A stretch of DNA of 64,000 bases from Saprospira grandis (lineage in GTDB: Bacteria > Bacteroidota > Bacteroidia > Chitinophagales > Saprospiraceae): contig NZ_CP110854.1 of the NCBI RefSeq assembly GCF_027594745.1, positions 1,964,501 through 2,028,500 of the forward strand, written 5' to 3'. Position 1 is the stretch's first letter; each line of letters opens with the position of its first letter. The notes beneath the pieces were generated by a model. It worked only from the letters and a program-made list of their open reading frames with translations, ran no database searches and was not told where the DNA came from. Of the stretch, positions 15,316 through 24,029 are shown piece by piece. A program made the translations under genes and the position numbers.

Positions 15316-16176
15316 TTAAAAAGGAATAAATCTAGCGATTTTCAGGATAAAAATAATCGTAAAAGTAATCACAGGAAAGACAAAAAGGAAGGCATCAAAG
15401 CGGTCAATCAGTCCACCATGCCCAGGCAAAGTTGTTCCTGTATCCTTAATATTGAGTGAGCGTTTGAGCATAGAGGCAATAAGATCGCCCCAAAAGGCAA
15501 AAATAGAGGCCTCTGCGGCCAGAATCAGCCAAGTAGAGAGGGAAAAATCGAGGATGCTCCAGACAAAATAAGAAGCAAAGCCCCAAAGCAGAGCCGCTGT
15601 AAATCCCCCAATAAGGCCCTCAAGCGTTTTATTGGGCGATAAAATGGGCGAAATTCTACGTTTTCCGAGCTTGCGGCCTGTCAGATAGGCAAAAACATCA
15701 TTGGCCCAAACCAAAAGCATAATAGCCATAATGAGAAAGCGGCCCGAGGGATCTTGCAAAGACAGAAAGCAAAGCAAGAAAGTGGGCAGCCCAATATAGA
15801 AAAGGCCCAGATAGCTGTAGGCAATATTTTGGAAAGGATTTTTGCTTGAAGCCGCCAACTCTAAGAGAAAAGGCAGAGAATAAAGGGGCAAAAACCAATG
15901 ACCTAGCCCATTTAGGACTAAAGGAAAAGGCGATAAATAGCCATCTACAAGGAGCAAAGCGGGCAAAATAGAGAGCAACATAAAGAGTGCTCGCCGCAAT
16001 TGATTATAGATTTTCTGTGGACTATCTTGCTGTAGGAGCAATTGGCCCAGCTCTCGGATACATAAAAAGCCCACCAAAAGGTAGAGGACTGCCGCCGAAA
16101 TAGGGTGGGCCAAAGTTCCCACAATCATAATGACCCCAAAAACAAGGGCCGTAGTTGTGCGCAAGCGCAAACTCAT
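15316..16176 (-). CDS. cdsA: Phosphatidate cytidylyltransferase
   Basis: Integral membrane enzyme making CDP-diacylglycerol from phosphatidic acid and CTP, the branch point to phosphatidylethanolamine and phosphatidylglycerol. The 286 residues contain about seven or eight membrane segments, the SPNKTLEGLIGG motif and the CdsA signature near the C-terminus (LKRSLNIKDTGTTLPGHGG followed by LIDRFDAF). It sits 10 bases downstream of the CPBP protease gene, probably in one transcript with it and the aminotransferase. Confidence 0.95.
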   Translation of the reverse strand: MSLRLRTTTALVFGVIMIVGTLAHPISAAVLYLLVGFLCIRELGQLLLQQDSPQKIYNQLRRALFMLLSILPALLLVDGYLSPFPLVLNGLGHWFLPLYSLPFLLELAASSKNPFQNIAYSYLGLFYIGLPTFLLCFLSLQDPSGRFLIMAIMLLVWANDVFAYLTGRKLGKRRISPILSPNKTLEGLIGGFTAALLWGFASYFVWSILDFSLSTWLILAAEASIFAFWGDLIASMLKRSLNIKDTGTTLPGHGGLIDRFDAFLFVFPVITFTIIFILKIARFIPF

Positions 16177-16186
16177 AAGCTATAAA

Positions 16187-17089
16187 TTAGGAGGGTAAAT
16201 AATCATCGGCCTGAATAGCGCCTTGTTTTTTATGCCCTTTATAGAGTAAAAAACAGATTGCCAAAGCCAAAGGATAAGCCAAGATGCCTAAATAAATGGG
16301 TAGCTCTAAGCCTGTTTGTTCAGACATTTGGTCTGCGAAAAAATAATAGAGCAACAATTGAGAAGAATTAAAGGCGATATGCAGCAAAATAGGCGTCCAA
16401 AGACTGCCCGTCCAGCGCAAACTATAGCCTAAAAGTGCCCCCAATAAAAAGCGAGGGATAAAGCCTTCTGGCTGAAAGTGGATCAGGCTAAACAGCAGAG
16501 CCGCAATCCAAATACCTAAGTCCAAATTCTTAGTAAGTTGAGCGAGTAGGCGTTGGAGAATCCCTCTAAAGAGGAGCTCCTCTCCTAGGCCAGCGGCCAA
16601 GCCCACCAACAAAAAGTTGGTCAATAGGTCCATTGGGCTATTCATGCTCATCAACTTTTCTTGCAAGGCAATGGTCTCTTTAGCGATCCAGCTTTCTGGA
16701 GTAATCATCTGATTGAGCGCATAGAGCTGCATAGCAATTGGATAAAGGCAAAGTGCTAAAACTGGCAAAAGCAAATAGGTCCAGAACTTAGCAGAGCGAT
16801 TGAGCAGCAAAAAATCCATGGCTTTTTGGGGCTTCCAAATTAGGCTAAAGCCTAGGGCCACCAAAGTATAGCCACAAAAATGGCTAAACAGGCTCCCCCA
16901 TTTTAGGCCTGCAAGTTCATTGGGAGTAGGTGCTGTAGTTGCTAAATTGGCCACCAGCTCCATTAAATTACTGATCCCATAGGCCGAAGCAATAAGCTGA
17001 AGGCCTAGCTGGCCCACAATCATCCCAATTGCCCAAATCGGCAGCAGGTATAAAAACCCTTGGGTCGCTGTTTTAGTTGTTCTTGTCAT
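16187..17089 (-). CDS. CPBP family intramembrane metalloprotease
   Basis: A 300-residue, about eight-span membrane protein of the CPBP (CaaX protease/bacteriocin-processing, M79) family. The active-site motifs are visible: EELLFRG (EExxxR) near the middle, FSLIHF with a ligand His, and HIAFNS near the C-terminus. Substrates are not known. Its ATG overlaps the end of the upstream aminotransferase gene by 17 bases, implying translational coupling. Confidence 0.9.
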   Translation of the reverse strand: MTRTTKTATQGFLYLLPIWAIGMIVGQLGLQLIASAYGISNLMELVANLATTAPTPNELAGLKWGSLFSHFCGYTLVALGFSLIWKPQKAMDFLLLNRSAKFWTYLLLPVLALCLYPIAMQLYALNQMITPESWIAKETIALQEKLMSMNSPMDLLTNFLLVGLAAGLGEELLFRGILQRLLAQLTKNLDLGIWIAALLFSLIHFQPEGFIPRFLLGALLGYSLRWTGSLWTPILLHIAFNSSQLLLYYFFADQMSEQTGLELPIYLGILAYPLALAICFLLYKGHKKQGAIQADDYLPS

Positions 17090-18290
17090 AGCTTGGGCCG
17101 TCTACTTCATCAATAGCTTCTAGCAAAATAGCCACAGCCTGATGAATTTGTTGAGGACTAATAATAAGTGGTGGTGCAATTCGGATCGCCGAATCATTAA
17201 AGAGGAACCAGTCTGAAATCAAACCTTTTTCCATACACTTAAGGATAACCGACTTCGTTTGTTCATAGCTAGAAAGCTGAACGGCCATTAGTAGGCCAGC
17301 AGAACGGACCGTTTTAATTTTAGGATGCTTGAGTAAGCTTAAGAAAAGGGCCTCCTTTTCCTTGACCGTCCCGATCAACTCCTCATATTCTTCCTTCAAC
17401 ACTTTTAAGTTGGCCAAAGCAGCGGCACAACAAAGCGGATGCCCTCCAAAAGTAGTAATATGTCCCAAAAAGGGATTATGACTAAGCACCTGCATAATTT
17501 CTTGGCTGGCAATAAAAGCCCCTATAGGCATTCCACCGCCAAAACCTTTGGCCAAAAGGAGAATATCGGGCACTACATCAAACTGCTCAAAGGCAAAGAA
17601 GCTACCAGTGCGGCCACAGCCCACCTGAATTTCATCAAATATTAGTAGGGCGCCAACGGCTGTACAACGCGCTCTGAGGGCCTTTAAATAGCCTTCTAGA
17701 GGATTTTCCACCCCTTTCTCTGCCCGTACGGGTTCAATGATCACAGCAGCCGTTTTTTCCGTAATTTTATCCAAATCGGGCCAGCTATTAAAGGCAATAT
17801 GATTGACATTGGGTAAAAGTGGGCGAAAAGGAGCGGTAAAAAAGTCGGTGCTCATCAAGCTCAATGCCCCTTGGCTACTCCCATGATAAGAGGTTTCGCA
17901 GGCAATGATTTCGGCCCGGCCAGTATAGCGCTTGGCCAGTTTCATGGCCCCTTCTGTTGCTTCTGTTCCAGAATTGACAAAATAGCAGCTAGACAAAGAA
18001 GCGGGCAGTAAATCGGCTAAGTACTTTGCCAATTGAACCTGAGGACTCAAAATAAACTCCCCATAAACCAAGGTATGCAAATAGCGCTCTGATTGTGCAG
18101 CAATTGCGGCCATTACCTTGGGGTGCCGATGCCCTAAATTAGACACTGAAATACCTGAAATGAGGTCAATATAAGACTTGCCTGTAGGCCCATACATATA
18201 AATTCCCTCTGCCCGATCAATCTCTAAAGCCAAAGGAGCATCAGAGGTCTGGGCCAAATGTTGTAAAAATAATTGTCTGCTAGATAGCAT
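17073..18290 (-). CDS. Class-III PLP aminotransferase
   Basis: A 405-residue fold-type I aminotransferase of class III (acetylornithine/ornithine/4-aminobutyrate type). Visible: the SGTEATEGAMKLAK cofactor loop, TSYHGSSQGAL, IFDEIQVGCGRTG with the PLP-ring Asp, and the Schiff-base Lys in LLAKGFGGGMPIGAF. The substrate is not determined; no arginine or proline genes are nearby. It is first in a likely operon with the CPBP protease and cdsA. Confidence 0.92.
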   Translation of the reverse strand: MLSSRQLFLQHLAQTSDAPLALEIDRAEGIYMYGPTGKSYIDLISGISVSNLGHRHPKVMAAIAAQSERYLHTLVYGEFILSPQVQLAKYLADLLPASLSSCYFVNSGTEATEGAMKLAKRYTGRAEIIACETSYHGSSQGALSLMSTDFFTAPFRPLLPNVNHIAFNSWPDLDKITEKTAAVIIEPVRAEKGVENPLEGYLKALRARCTAVGALLIFDEIQVGCGRTGSFFAFEQFDVVPDILLLAKGFGGGMPIGAFIASQEIMQVLSHNPFLGHITTFGGHPLCCAAALANLKVLKEEYEELIGTVKEKEALFLSLLKHPKIKTVRSAGLLMAVQLSSYEQTKSVILKCMEKGLISDWFLFNDSAIRIAPPLIISPQQIHQAVAILLEAIDEVDGPSYDKNN

Positions 18291-18402
18291 ATAAGCTGTA
18301 CTTTTGTATGATAATCTAAGTCCACAAAGTTAGGAAAACTTTGTACATTGTTCAGGGAGGCAGCCCCTCCCTATTTTTTGAGATTTAAGATATAATAGAT
18401 AG

Positions 18403-19314
18403 ATGTCTAAAGCACAATTGGGCGTAAAAATCAAGGCGCCCGCAAGTTTGAGCCAATTATCTTGGGGCCCTGGCTGTATGGCTGTTGCCCTAGAAGGCTT
18501 AGCCGATGAAGTGATTATCCGCCCTAGCCAAGAGGCTGGCTTGCAGCTTCTAGAAGTTACTGGCGACCAAAAACAGCTCAGCCGAAACCTAGGCGAGACG
18601 GCTATGGGCAAGGCCGCCCTCGCTTTTTGGGCCCTTTTGCCCGATTATGGCGTAGAAACAGAGACTTTGGGCTTTGAGTTGGAAGTTCGCAAGAAAATTC
18701 CCTTTGGTTTGGGCCTTGGCAATGAGGCCGCATTAGTGGCCGCCTGCCTGTATGGACTCAATAAGCAGCTCAAAAGTCCACTTATGCCCAAAGAATTGAT
18801 GCTCCCTGCCCTAGCTTCGGGCTGTGCTGCCGAGGATCTTGTGGCTAGTTTATACGGCGGCTGGAACCTCATTGTCCAAGAATCGCCCTGCCAATGGCGC
18901 CGTATGGCCCTACCCAAAGGCCTTTATTTCTTGGTTTTTGCGCCAAAAGTTAAAGCCCAGCAGGCTCAACGAGAAGAAATTGCTCTCCAAACAGGCAAAT
19001 CTAGCCTGCAGGCCCTTTCTGCCTTGAGTTGGGCCTTTAATTATAGCGATTTCAGACTGCTAGAGGAGGCCCTTTGGCCCCAAGCTTGGGCCGAAGAAGG
19101 CAGCTTTTTAAGAGCAGTTCAGGAAATTGTTCATGCAGAAGGTGGCCTTAGCTGCCATTATAGTGGCCAAGGGCCCACAATTGCCGCCCTTTTCAATAAT
19201 ACACTAAAAGCAGAAGAAGCGCAAACCGCTATCCTCGCCCACTACAAAGCCAAAAAACAAAGAGTCAAGAGCTGGATCCTAAGCATTGACCAAGAAGGGG
19301 CAATTATTGAATAA
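18403..19314 (+). CDS. thrB: Homoserine kinase-like GHMP kinase
   Basis: A 303-residue GHMP-family kinase most like ThrB, which phosphorylates homoserine for threonine synthesis. Motif 1 is KAPASLSQLSWGPGCMAVAL. The ATP loop reads IPFGLGLGNEAALVAA where ThrB proteins usually have GLGSSAA, so two conserved serines are replaced. Motif 3 is HYSGQGPTIAAL. The changed loop makes this a divergent member. No thrA or thrC is in the window. It is followed by a terminator merging into R7. Confidence 0.72.
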   Translation: MSKAQLGVKIKAPASLSQLSWGPGCMAVALEGLADEVIIRPSQEAGLQLLEVTGDQKQLSRNLGETAMGKAALAFWALLPDYGVETETLGFELEVRKKIPFGLGLGNEAALVAACLYGLNKQLKSPLMPKELMLPALASGCAAEDLVASLYGGWNLIVQESPCQWRRMALPKGLYFLVFAPKVKAQQAQREEIALQTGKSSLQALSALSWAFNYSDFRLLEEALWPQAWAEEGSFLRAVQEIVHAEGGLSCHYSGQGPTIAALFNNTLKAEEAQTAILAHYKAKKQRVKSWILSIDQEGAIIE

Positions 19315-19338
19315 TCCCTTTTCACTAAAAATACCCAT

Positions 19339-19373
19339 GAGGAAGTAGATCTATATCTGCTTCCTCTTTTTTT
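19339..19373 (+). terminator. Intrinsic terminator of thrB
   Basis: Stem GAGGAAGTAGAT/ATCTGCTTCCTC and seven U; the U-tract is also the start of R7. Confidence 0.88.
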
Positions 19374-19505
19374 GGGGGCTGCCCCGCCCTGCGGGCGGGT
19401 CGGGCCATTGCGCAGCTCGCAGATCTGCTCGGCCCTGCGCAAAATTTCGCTGCGCTCATTTTGCTGGGTCTGCGGCTTCGCCGCCCTGCTACAGCCCCTC
19501 AGCCG
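19370..19505 (+). repeat. Multi-hairpin intergenic repeat R7
   Basis: Plus orientation, type A. Stems: CCGCCC/GGGCGG, long GCAAAAT...ATTTTGC, CGGC/GCCG. It lies directly on the thrB terminator tail and has no terminal stem. Confidence 0.82.
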
Positions 19506-19580
19506 ATTTGCTCTTGGCCAAAAACCTCAACCTTAAGGCAAAATAACTTCGCTGCATGGCTAATTGGACCAAAAATTCAA

Positions 19581-19642
19581 AGCGCTGAGAATCGCATAGA
19601 AAAAAAGAGCTGTACTAATATTCTGTACAGCTCCATTTTTTT
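19581..19642 (+). other. AGCGCTGAGAAT motif and hairpin
   Basis: Bases 19581-19605 repeat 14169-14193 with one change. A perfect stem GAGCTGTAC/GTACAGCTC (19607-19633) follows, then CATTTTTTT, so it can act as a + strand terminator just before the parS cluster. Confidence 0.55.
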
Positions 19643-19722
19643 ATTGGCAATTGTCCACAAAAACCCCTAAGTTATCCACAGAAAACTGTGGATATGTTCC
19701 ACGTTTTTCCACGCTTTCAAAT

Positions 19723-19738
19723 TGTTCCACGTGGAACA
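19723..19738. promoter_or_regulatory. parS-like site
   Basis: Perfect TGTTCCACGTGGAACA palindrome. Confidence 0.78.
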
Positions 19739-19815
19739 ATGCCATTTCTCCACAATTTTATCAGTTTTCCACAAAATCATTGTGGATATGTTCCACGTTT
19801 TTCCACGGCTCAATA

Positions 19816-19831
19816 TGTTCCACCTGGAACA
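19816..19831. promoter_or_regulatory. parS-like site (one mismatch)
   Basis: TGTTCCACCTGGAACA, with the central CACGTG changed to CACCTG; it lies 93 bp from the previous site. Confidence 0.65.
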
Positions 19832-19939
19832 TTGGTCGCGTTTCACAATCAATTCAGGTTTTCCACAACTCATTTGTGTGTAAGTTTCCAAGTTTTGTAT
19901 TTGAGCGCAATTCTAGTTTTCCACAAGAACTTATCAACA

Positions 19940-19955
19940 TGTTCCACGTGGAACA
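19940..19955. promoter_or_regulatory. parS-like site
   Basis: Perfect TGTTCCACGTGGAACA palindrome, flanked by GTTTTCCACA motifs. Confidence 0.78.
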
Positions 19956-20087
19956 ATTTGTGGAAAACTGCAAAAAAGGAATGTGGAAAACCTCTAAATA
20001 GTTTTCCACAAAAAAGTTATCCACAGCTAACAACAAAAGTTAACTGTGGATAAAAATTTTCAACAATACTGTAATTAATCAAATTAA

Positions 20088-20630
20088 TTACCATCTCACT
20101 TTTTGGACCTCTCTTCCTTTTCGGCTAATTACTTTTTGGACCCCTTGGCTTTTGGTGTGGCAGGCAGCAAAATTCAATTGATTGAAATGCTCCTCAATTA
20201 ATAGACTGTTATTAATTGTTAGTTCAGCAAAAGGAGATAGATTTTTAGCCTCTAAGAAAACATAGCATTCATAGATATTCCGCTTCTCTCCCATTTCCTT
20301 GCCCAAGTACTTATATTGTATAGCTTGGCCATCGGCCTTCAGTTTGAAATGCTGTTGGACATAATTGGCGAGTAATTCATTGGCCTGAGGATGCTCTCTA
20401 TCGGTGCCAATTTCAACAGTTTCTCCCAAGCGTTTAGAAAAAAGCTGTTCAAAATCGTCTACAAAGAGCTTGATAGAAATTTGTAGCGCTTGTTCCTCCT
20501 CTTTATAATCTATTTCGGCAACAGAGAGGTAAATAGGGTGGTCTTTTTCGGCCATTGTTTGGGCTGGTTTGGCCAGAGAAAAAGGCCATAAAATCGAACA
20601 AAGTAGACTAATTGTCAAAAAGCTAGGCAT
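20088..20630 (-). CDS. DUF6702 family exported protein
   Basis: A 180-residue protein with an N-terminal signal peptide (hydrophobic residues 4-20) and a mostly beta domain containing HPIYLSVAEIDY, the IKLFVDDFE motif and a late NNSLLIEEHFNQLN. This pattern matches the DUF6702 family, common in Bacteroidota and often next to HupE/UreJ and M1 peptidase genes, as here. Function unknown. It is transcribed divergently from the hupE-like gene, 91 bases away. Confidence 0.78.
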   Translation of the reverse strand: MPSFLTISLLCSILWPFSLAKPAQTMAEKDHPIYLSVAEIDYKEEEQALQISIKLFVDDFEQLFSKRLGETVEIGTDREHPQANELLANYVQQHFKLKADGQAIQYKYLGKEMGEKRNIYECYVFLEAKNLSPFAELTINNSLLIEEHFNQLNFAACHTKSQGVQKVISRKGREVQKVRW

Positions 20631-20721
20631 CTGAGTCGTATTTTTGATTGTATTTTATAAAAACTTGGTACATTAAATTTGATCTTGAAGAACAAATATA
20701 TCACCATTTTAAAACGACTAC

Positions 20722-21318
20722 ATGAATTTTGGCCTCTACTTTCAGTTAGGGTTAGAGCATATTACAGACCCCTACGGCTACGACCACATTCTATTTATTA
20801 TTGCTATTTGTGCCAGTTGGCGGATATCTGACTGGCGGACCGTGGCTATTTTGGTTACTGCCTTTACCCTTGGGCACTCTATCGCTTTGGCTTTGGCCAC
20901 CTTTGAAATTGTTCCCGTTTGGTCTGCACTAATTGAGTTTTTGATTCCAGTGAGTATTATGGCTAGCTGTATTCAAAACATAAGTTATCCTCCCTCAGAG
21001 AGAGGAGCAAAAATCAATAAAAACTGGGCTTATGGCCTAATTGCGGCCTTTGGAATCATTCATGGTTTGGGTTTTTCCAACTTCCTCAAAGAGACCTTAG
21101 TGGCCAATGAAAGCCTATTGACGCCTCTTTTGGGCTTTAATTTGGGCCTAGAAATTGGGCAACTTTTGATTGTGGCCATCTGTTTTGCCTTTAATTATAT
21201 CTTTGTAGAATTGGCCCATAAAGCACAAAGAGACTGGACCTTAGTGGTTTCTTCAGCTGTGGCTGGTATTGCTTTTTTGCTTTGTTTAGAAAAAGGCGCC
21301 GAGCTATTTCTGGGCTAA
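20722..21318 (+). CDS. HupE/UreJ family membrane protein
   Basis: A 198-residue membrane protein with about six hydrophobic spans. The family motif GLEHITDPYGYDHILFI lies in the first 27 residues, and GHSIALALA and IHGLGFSNFL hold further conserved His residues. HupE and UreJ proteins are thought to move nickel or cobalt. No hydrogenase or urease genes are nearby, and this DUF6702-linked subgroup has no proven substrate. Confidence 0.85.
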   Translation: MNFGLYFQLGLEHITDPYGYDHILFIIAICASWRISDWRTVAILVTAFTLGHSIALALATFEIVPVWSALIEFLIPVSIMASCIQNISYPPSERGAKINKNWAYGLIAAFGIIHGLGFSNFLKETLVANESLLTPLLGFNLGLEIGQLLIVAICFAFNYIFVELAHKAQRDWTLVVSSAVAGIAFLLCLEKGAELFLG

Positions 21319-21320
21319 AT

Positions 21321-21512
21321 ATGGCCGAAGGCCATACGGCCTAGCGATGTGTAGCAGTGCGGCGCAGCCGCAGACCAAGCAAAAAACTTGTTTTTTTGCG
21401 CAGGGCCGAGCAGACTTGCGAGCTGCGAAACGACAACAAGGCCTTTAGGCTGCAGTTCGACGACCAAAGGGAGTAACCGCCGACGAGCGTAGCGAGGCGG
21501 AGGCCCCAAAAA
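21321..21512 (-). repeat. Multi-hairpin intergenic repeat R8
   Basis: Minus orientation, type B, with the GTTACTCC...GTCGTCGAACTGC module (stem GCCT/AGGC). Other stems: CGCCTCG...CGTCGGCG, GCAAAAAA...TTTTTTGC, CGGC/GCCG, terminal ATGGCC/GGCCAT. It fills the gap between two + genes. Confidence 0.85.
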
Positions 21513-21550
21513 CACAACATCTTGTTCATTAAATTTAGATATTTCCAATT

Positions 21551-23815
21551 ATGCTAAAACGATCACTACTTGCTATACTTAGCCTTTTTTTATTGGCGCA
21601 GTATGGCTGGGCACAAGAAGAACGTGCTCATGAAAAATTTAAGCAGCTCTATGAGGAGTTGCCCACGCCCAACCAATACCATAATGCGGCTGGAGCCCCA
21701 GGGCATAAGTATTGGCAGCAACGAGCCGACTATAATATTCAGGTTCGTTTGGATGATGAAAAACAGCGAATTTATGGCAAAGAACGCATTGCCTACTACA
21801 ACAACTCGCCCGATGAACTCTCTTACCTTTGGTTGCAACTAGACCAAAATGTGCGAGCCCAAGGTTCTGACGCTCAAATTACAGAGACCCAAAAGCTTGA
21901 TCCTCAAATGTATAGCTATCAAGTTATGAGTCTTTTTGATAAATTTGATGGCGGCTTTAAGATTGAGAAAGTCAGTGGAAAAAAAGGGGAAAACCTAAAG
22001 TATACCATCAATAAAACCATGATGCGGATCGATCTTGATCGTCCACTAAAACCTGGCGAAAAGTTTGAATTTGATGTGAAATGGTGGTACAATATCAATG
22101 ATGGGATTAAAACTCGTGCCCGCTCAGGCTATGAGTATTTTCCAGAAGATGATAACTATATGTACAATATTGCCCAGTTTTATCCTCGGATGTGTGCCTA
22201 CAATTCTGTAGATGGTTGGCAAAATAAACAGTTTATGGGCCGTGGAGAATTTACCCTCAGCTTTGGTAACTTCAACCTAGAGATTACGGTCCCCAAAAAC
22301 TTTATCGTGGGCGCAACAGGTGTTTTGCAAAATAGCAAAGATGTATTGAGCAAAACCCAACGTGAGCGTATAGAAAAAGCCAGAACGGCCAAAGATCCCG
22401 TTTTCATTATTACGGAAGAGGAGGCCAAAGCCAATGAAAGCAAAAAAGGAGAAGGTAGCCAAACTTGGCGCTTCTATGCCTCTAATGTACGTGATGTAGC
22501 CTTTGTGGCCTCTCGCAAATTGATTTGGGATGCCCAAGGCGTACAATTTGGCGATCGCAATGTACTCGCCATTTCTTACTATCCCAAAGAGTGTATGGGC
22601 CTTTGGGACAAATACTCGACTCGTGCCGTTGTGCACACCCTCAAAACCTACTCTAAGTATACTTTTGACTACCCCTACCCCGTGGCCATTTCTAGCCATA
22701 CTAACTTTACGGGTATGGAGTACCCCATGATTTGCTTCAACTATGGCCGCCCTCGTCCTGATGGAACCTACTCGGAGCGCCTAAAGTACGGCATGATTGG
22801 CGTAATTATCCACGAAATTGGGCACAACTATTTCCCCATGATCGTGAACTCTGACGAGCGTCAATGGACCTGGATGGATGAAGGACTCAACACCTTTTTG
22901 CAGTACCTTACCGAGGTAGAATGGGAGCGTGACTACCCCTGCCGTCGTGGTCCAGCCTACAAAATTACCGATTACATGGGCGGCGATAAAAATGGTATCG
23001 TGCCCATCATGACCAACTCGGAGTCGATCCTTCAATTTGGCAATAATGCCTATGGCAAGCCCGCTACAGCACTCAATATTTTGCGCGAAACGATCATGGG
23101 CCGCGAACTATTTGACCATGCCTTTAAGGAATATGCCAACCGCTGGAAATTTAAGCACCCCACTCCCGCCGATTTCTTCCGCACTATGGAAGATGCCTCT
23201 GGCGTAGACCTTGATTGGTTCTGGAGAGGTTGGTTCTATGGCACCGATCATGTAGATATTGCCCTAGACGAAATTACGCACTACCATCTCAACACCTTCA
23301 ACCCAGAGCAAGAGATGAGCATGCAAAAAATCTGGGATGCCGAAGACCCCACTTATATCGGAGATATCCGCAATAAGGAGTCGGTCAAGCAAACGGTCAT
23401 GGAACGTTATCCCGACCTTCACGACAAATACAATGATCGCGACAAATACCGTGTAGATGAGGAAACGCAGCGCAATTCGCTCTTTGCTTACCAAAATCTC
23501 AGCGCCGAAGAAAAAGAAGTTTTGGCCAAAGATTACAACTACTATCAGGTCGATTTCAAAAATGTGGGTGGCCTAGTAATGCCCATCATCATCGAGCTAA
23601 AGTACGTAGATGGTAGCTCTGAGGTCCGCTATATTCCCGCCGAAATTTGGCGCTACAATAGCAATAAGGTCTCTAAAGTCTTTGTGACCGAAAAGGAAAT
23701 CAAGGAATTTATTTTAGATCCTTACCTAGAAACTGCCGATGTAGAACGGGAAAATAACTACTTCCCCAGACGTCGCAAACCTACTCGCTTCGAGATGTTT
23801 AGCCCTCGTCAATAA
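21551..23815 (+). CDS. M1 family zinc aminopeptidase
   Basis: A 754-residue exported gluzincin. The signal peptide is MLKRSLLAILSLFLLAQYGWA. The beta-rich N-domain is followed by the catalytic domain with the substrate motif GMEY (near residue 388; GAMEN-like) and HEIGHNYF (zinc His near 421), and the third ligand Glu in WMDEGLNTF 18 residues on. The long C-terminal part contains a late beta domain. Probably a periplasmic or outer-membrane peptidase for growth on protein. It is followed by a terminator and R9. Confidence 0.95.
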   Translation: MLKRSLLAILSLFLLAQYGWAQEERAHEKFKQLYEELPTPNQYHNAAGAPGHKYWQQRADYNIQVRLDDEKQRIYGKERIAYYNNSPDELSYLWLQLDQNVRAQGSDAQITETQKLDPQMYSYQVMSLFDKFDGGFKIEKVSGKKGENLKYTINKTMMRIDLDRPLKPGEKFEFDVKWWYNINDGIKTRARSGYEYFPEDDNYMYNIAQFYPRMCAYNSVDGWQNKQFMGRGEFTLSFGNFNLEITVPKNFIVGATGVLQNSKDVLSKTQRERIEKARTAKDPVFIITEEEAKANESKKGEGSQTWRFYASNVRDVAFVASRKLIWDAQGVQFGDRNVLAISYYPKECMGLWDKYSTRAVVHTLKTYSKYTFDYPYPVAISSHTNFTGMEYPMICFNYGRPRPDGTYSERLKYGMIGVIIHEIGHNYFPMIVNSDERQWTWMDEGLNTFLQYLTEVEWERDYPCRRGPAYKITDYMGGDKNGIVPIMTNSESILQFGNNAYGKPATALNILRETIMGRELFDHAFKEYANRWKFKHPTPADFFRTMEDASGVDLDWFWRGWFYGTDHVDIALDEITHYHLNTFNPEQEMSMQKIWDAEDPTYIGDIRNKESVKQTVMERYPDLHDKYNDRDKYRVDEETQRNSLFAYQNLSAEEKEVLAKDYNYYQVDFKNVGGLVMPIIIELKYVDGSSEVRYIPAEIWRYNSNKVSKVFVTEKEIKEFILDPYLETADVERENNYFPRRRKPTRFEMFSPRQ

Positions 23816-23820
23816 GCTTT

Positions 23821-23853
23821 AAGCGCTGGCCTTTTTGGGCTGGCGCTTTTTTT
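23821..23853 (+). terminator. Intrinsic terminator of the M1 peptidase gene
   Basis: An 11-bp stem AAGCGCTGGCC/GGGCTGGCGCTT (with G-U pairs) and eight U, just upstream of R9. Confidence 0.8.
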
Positions 23854-23855
23854 TA

Positions 23856-24000
23856 TTTTGGGGCTGCCCCTCGCTTCGCTCGGGTCGGGCTGTCTCACAG
23901 CTCGCTGATCGCTCGGCCCTGCGCCGCCAAAGGCGGCTGGGTCTGGCCCTTCGGGCCACTGTTGCCCATCCCTCAGCCTGCGGCCCTGACGGGCCTGTAC
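23856..24000 (+). repeat. Multi-hairpin intergenic repeat R9
   Basis: Plus orientation, type A. Stems: CTCGC/GCTCGGG-type first stem, GCCGCC/GGCGGC, GGCCC/GGGCC, terminal GGCCC/GGGCC. It starts three bases after the M1 terminator and ends 29 bases before the next ATG. Confidence 0.85.
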
Positions 24001-24029
24001 GCTCCAAATTTAACCTAATTCTACCGCCT

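Larger units (their letters stand above)
19672..20053. other. DnaA-box and parS composite locus
   Basis: A gene-free stretch with exact DnaA boxes TTATCCACA at 19672-19680, 20017-20025 and (reverse) 20045-20053, and two TGTGGATAT near-boxes. Each near-box is fused to a parS half-site in an identical 27-base repeat at 19687-19713 and 19781-19807. GTTTTCCACA occurs about six times. The mixture suggests a second DnaA-binding locus or part of the partition centre; it has fewer true boxes than 27.1-27.5 kb. Confidence 0.7.

Noticed and set aside
19651..20053. Frames of 60-121 residues with repeated CSTWN and FPQ stretches
   Set aside because: The apparent protein repeats are parS and DnaA-box sequences read as codons, present on both strands.
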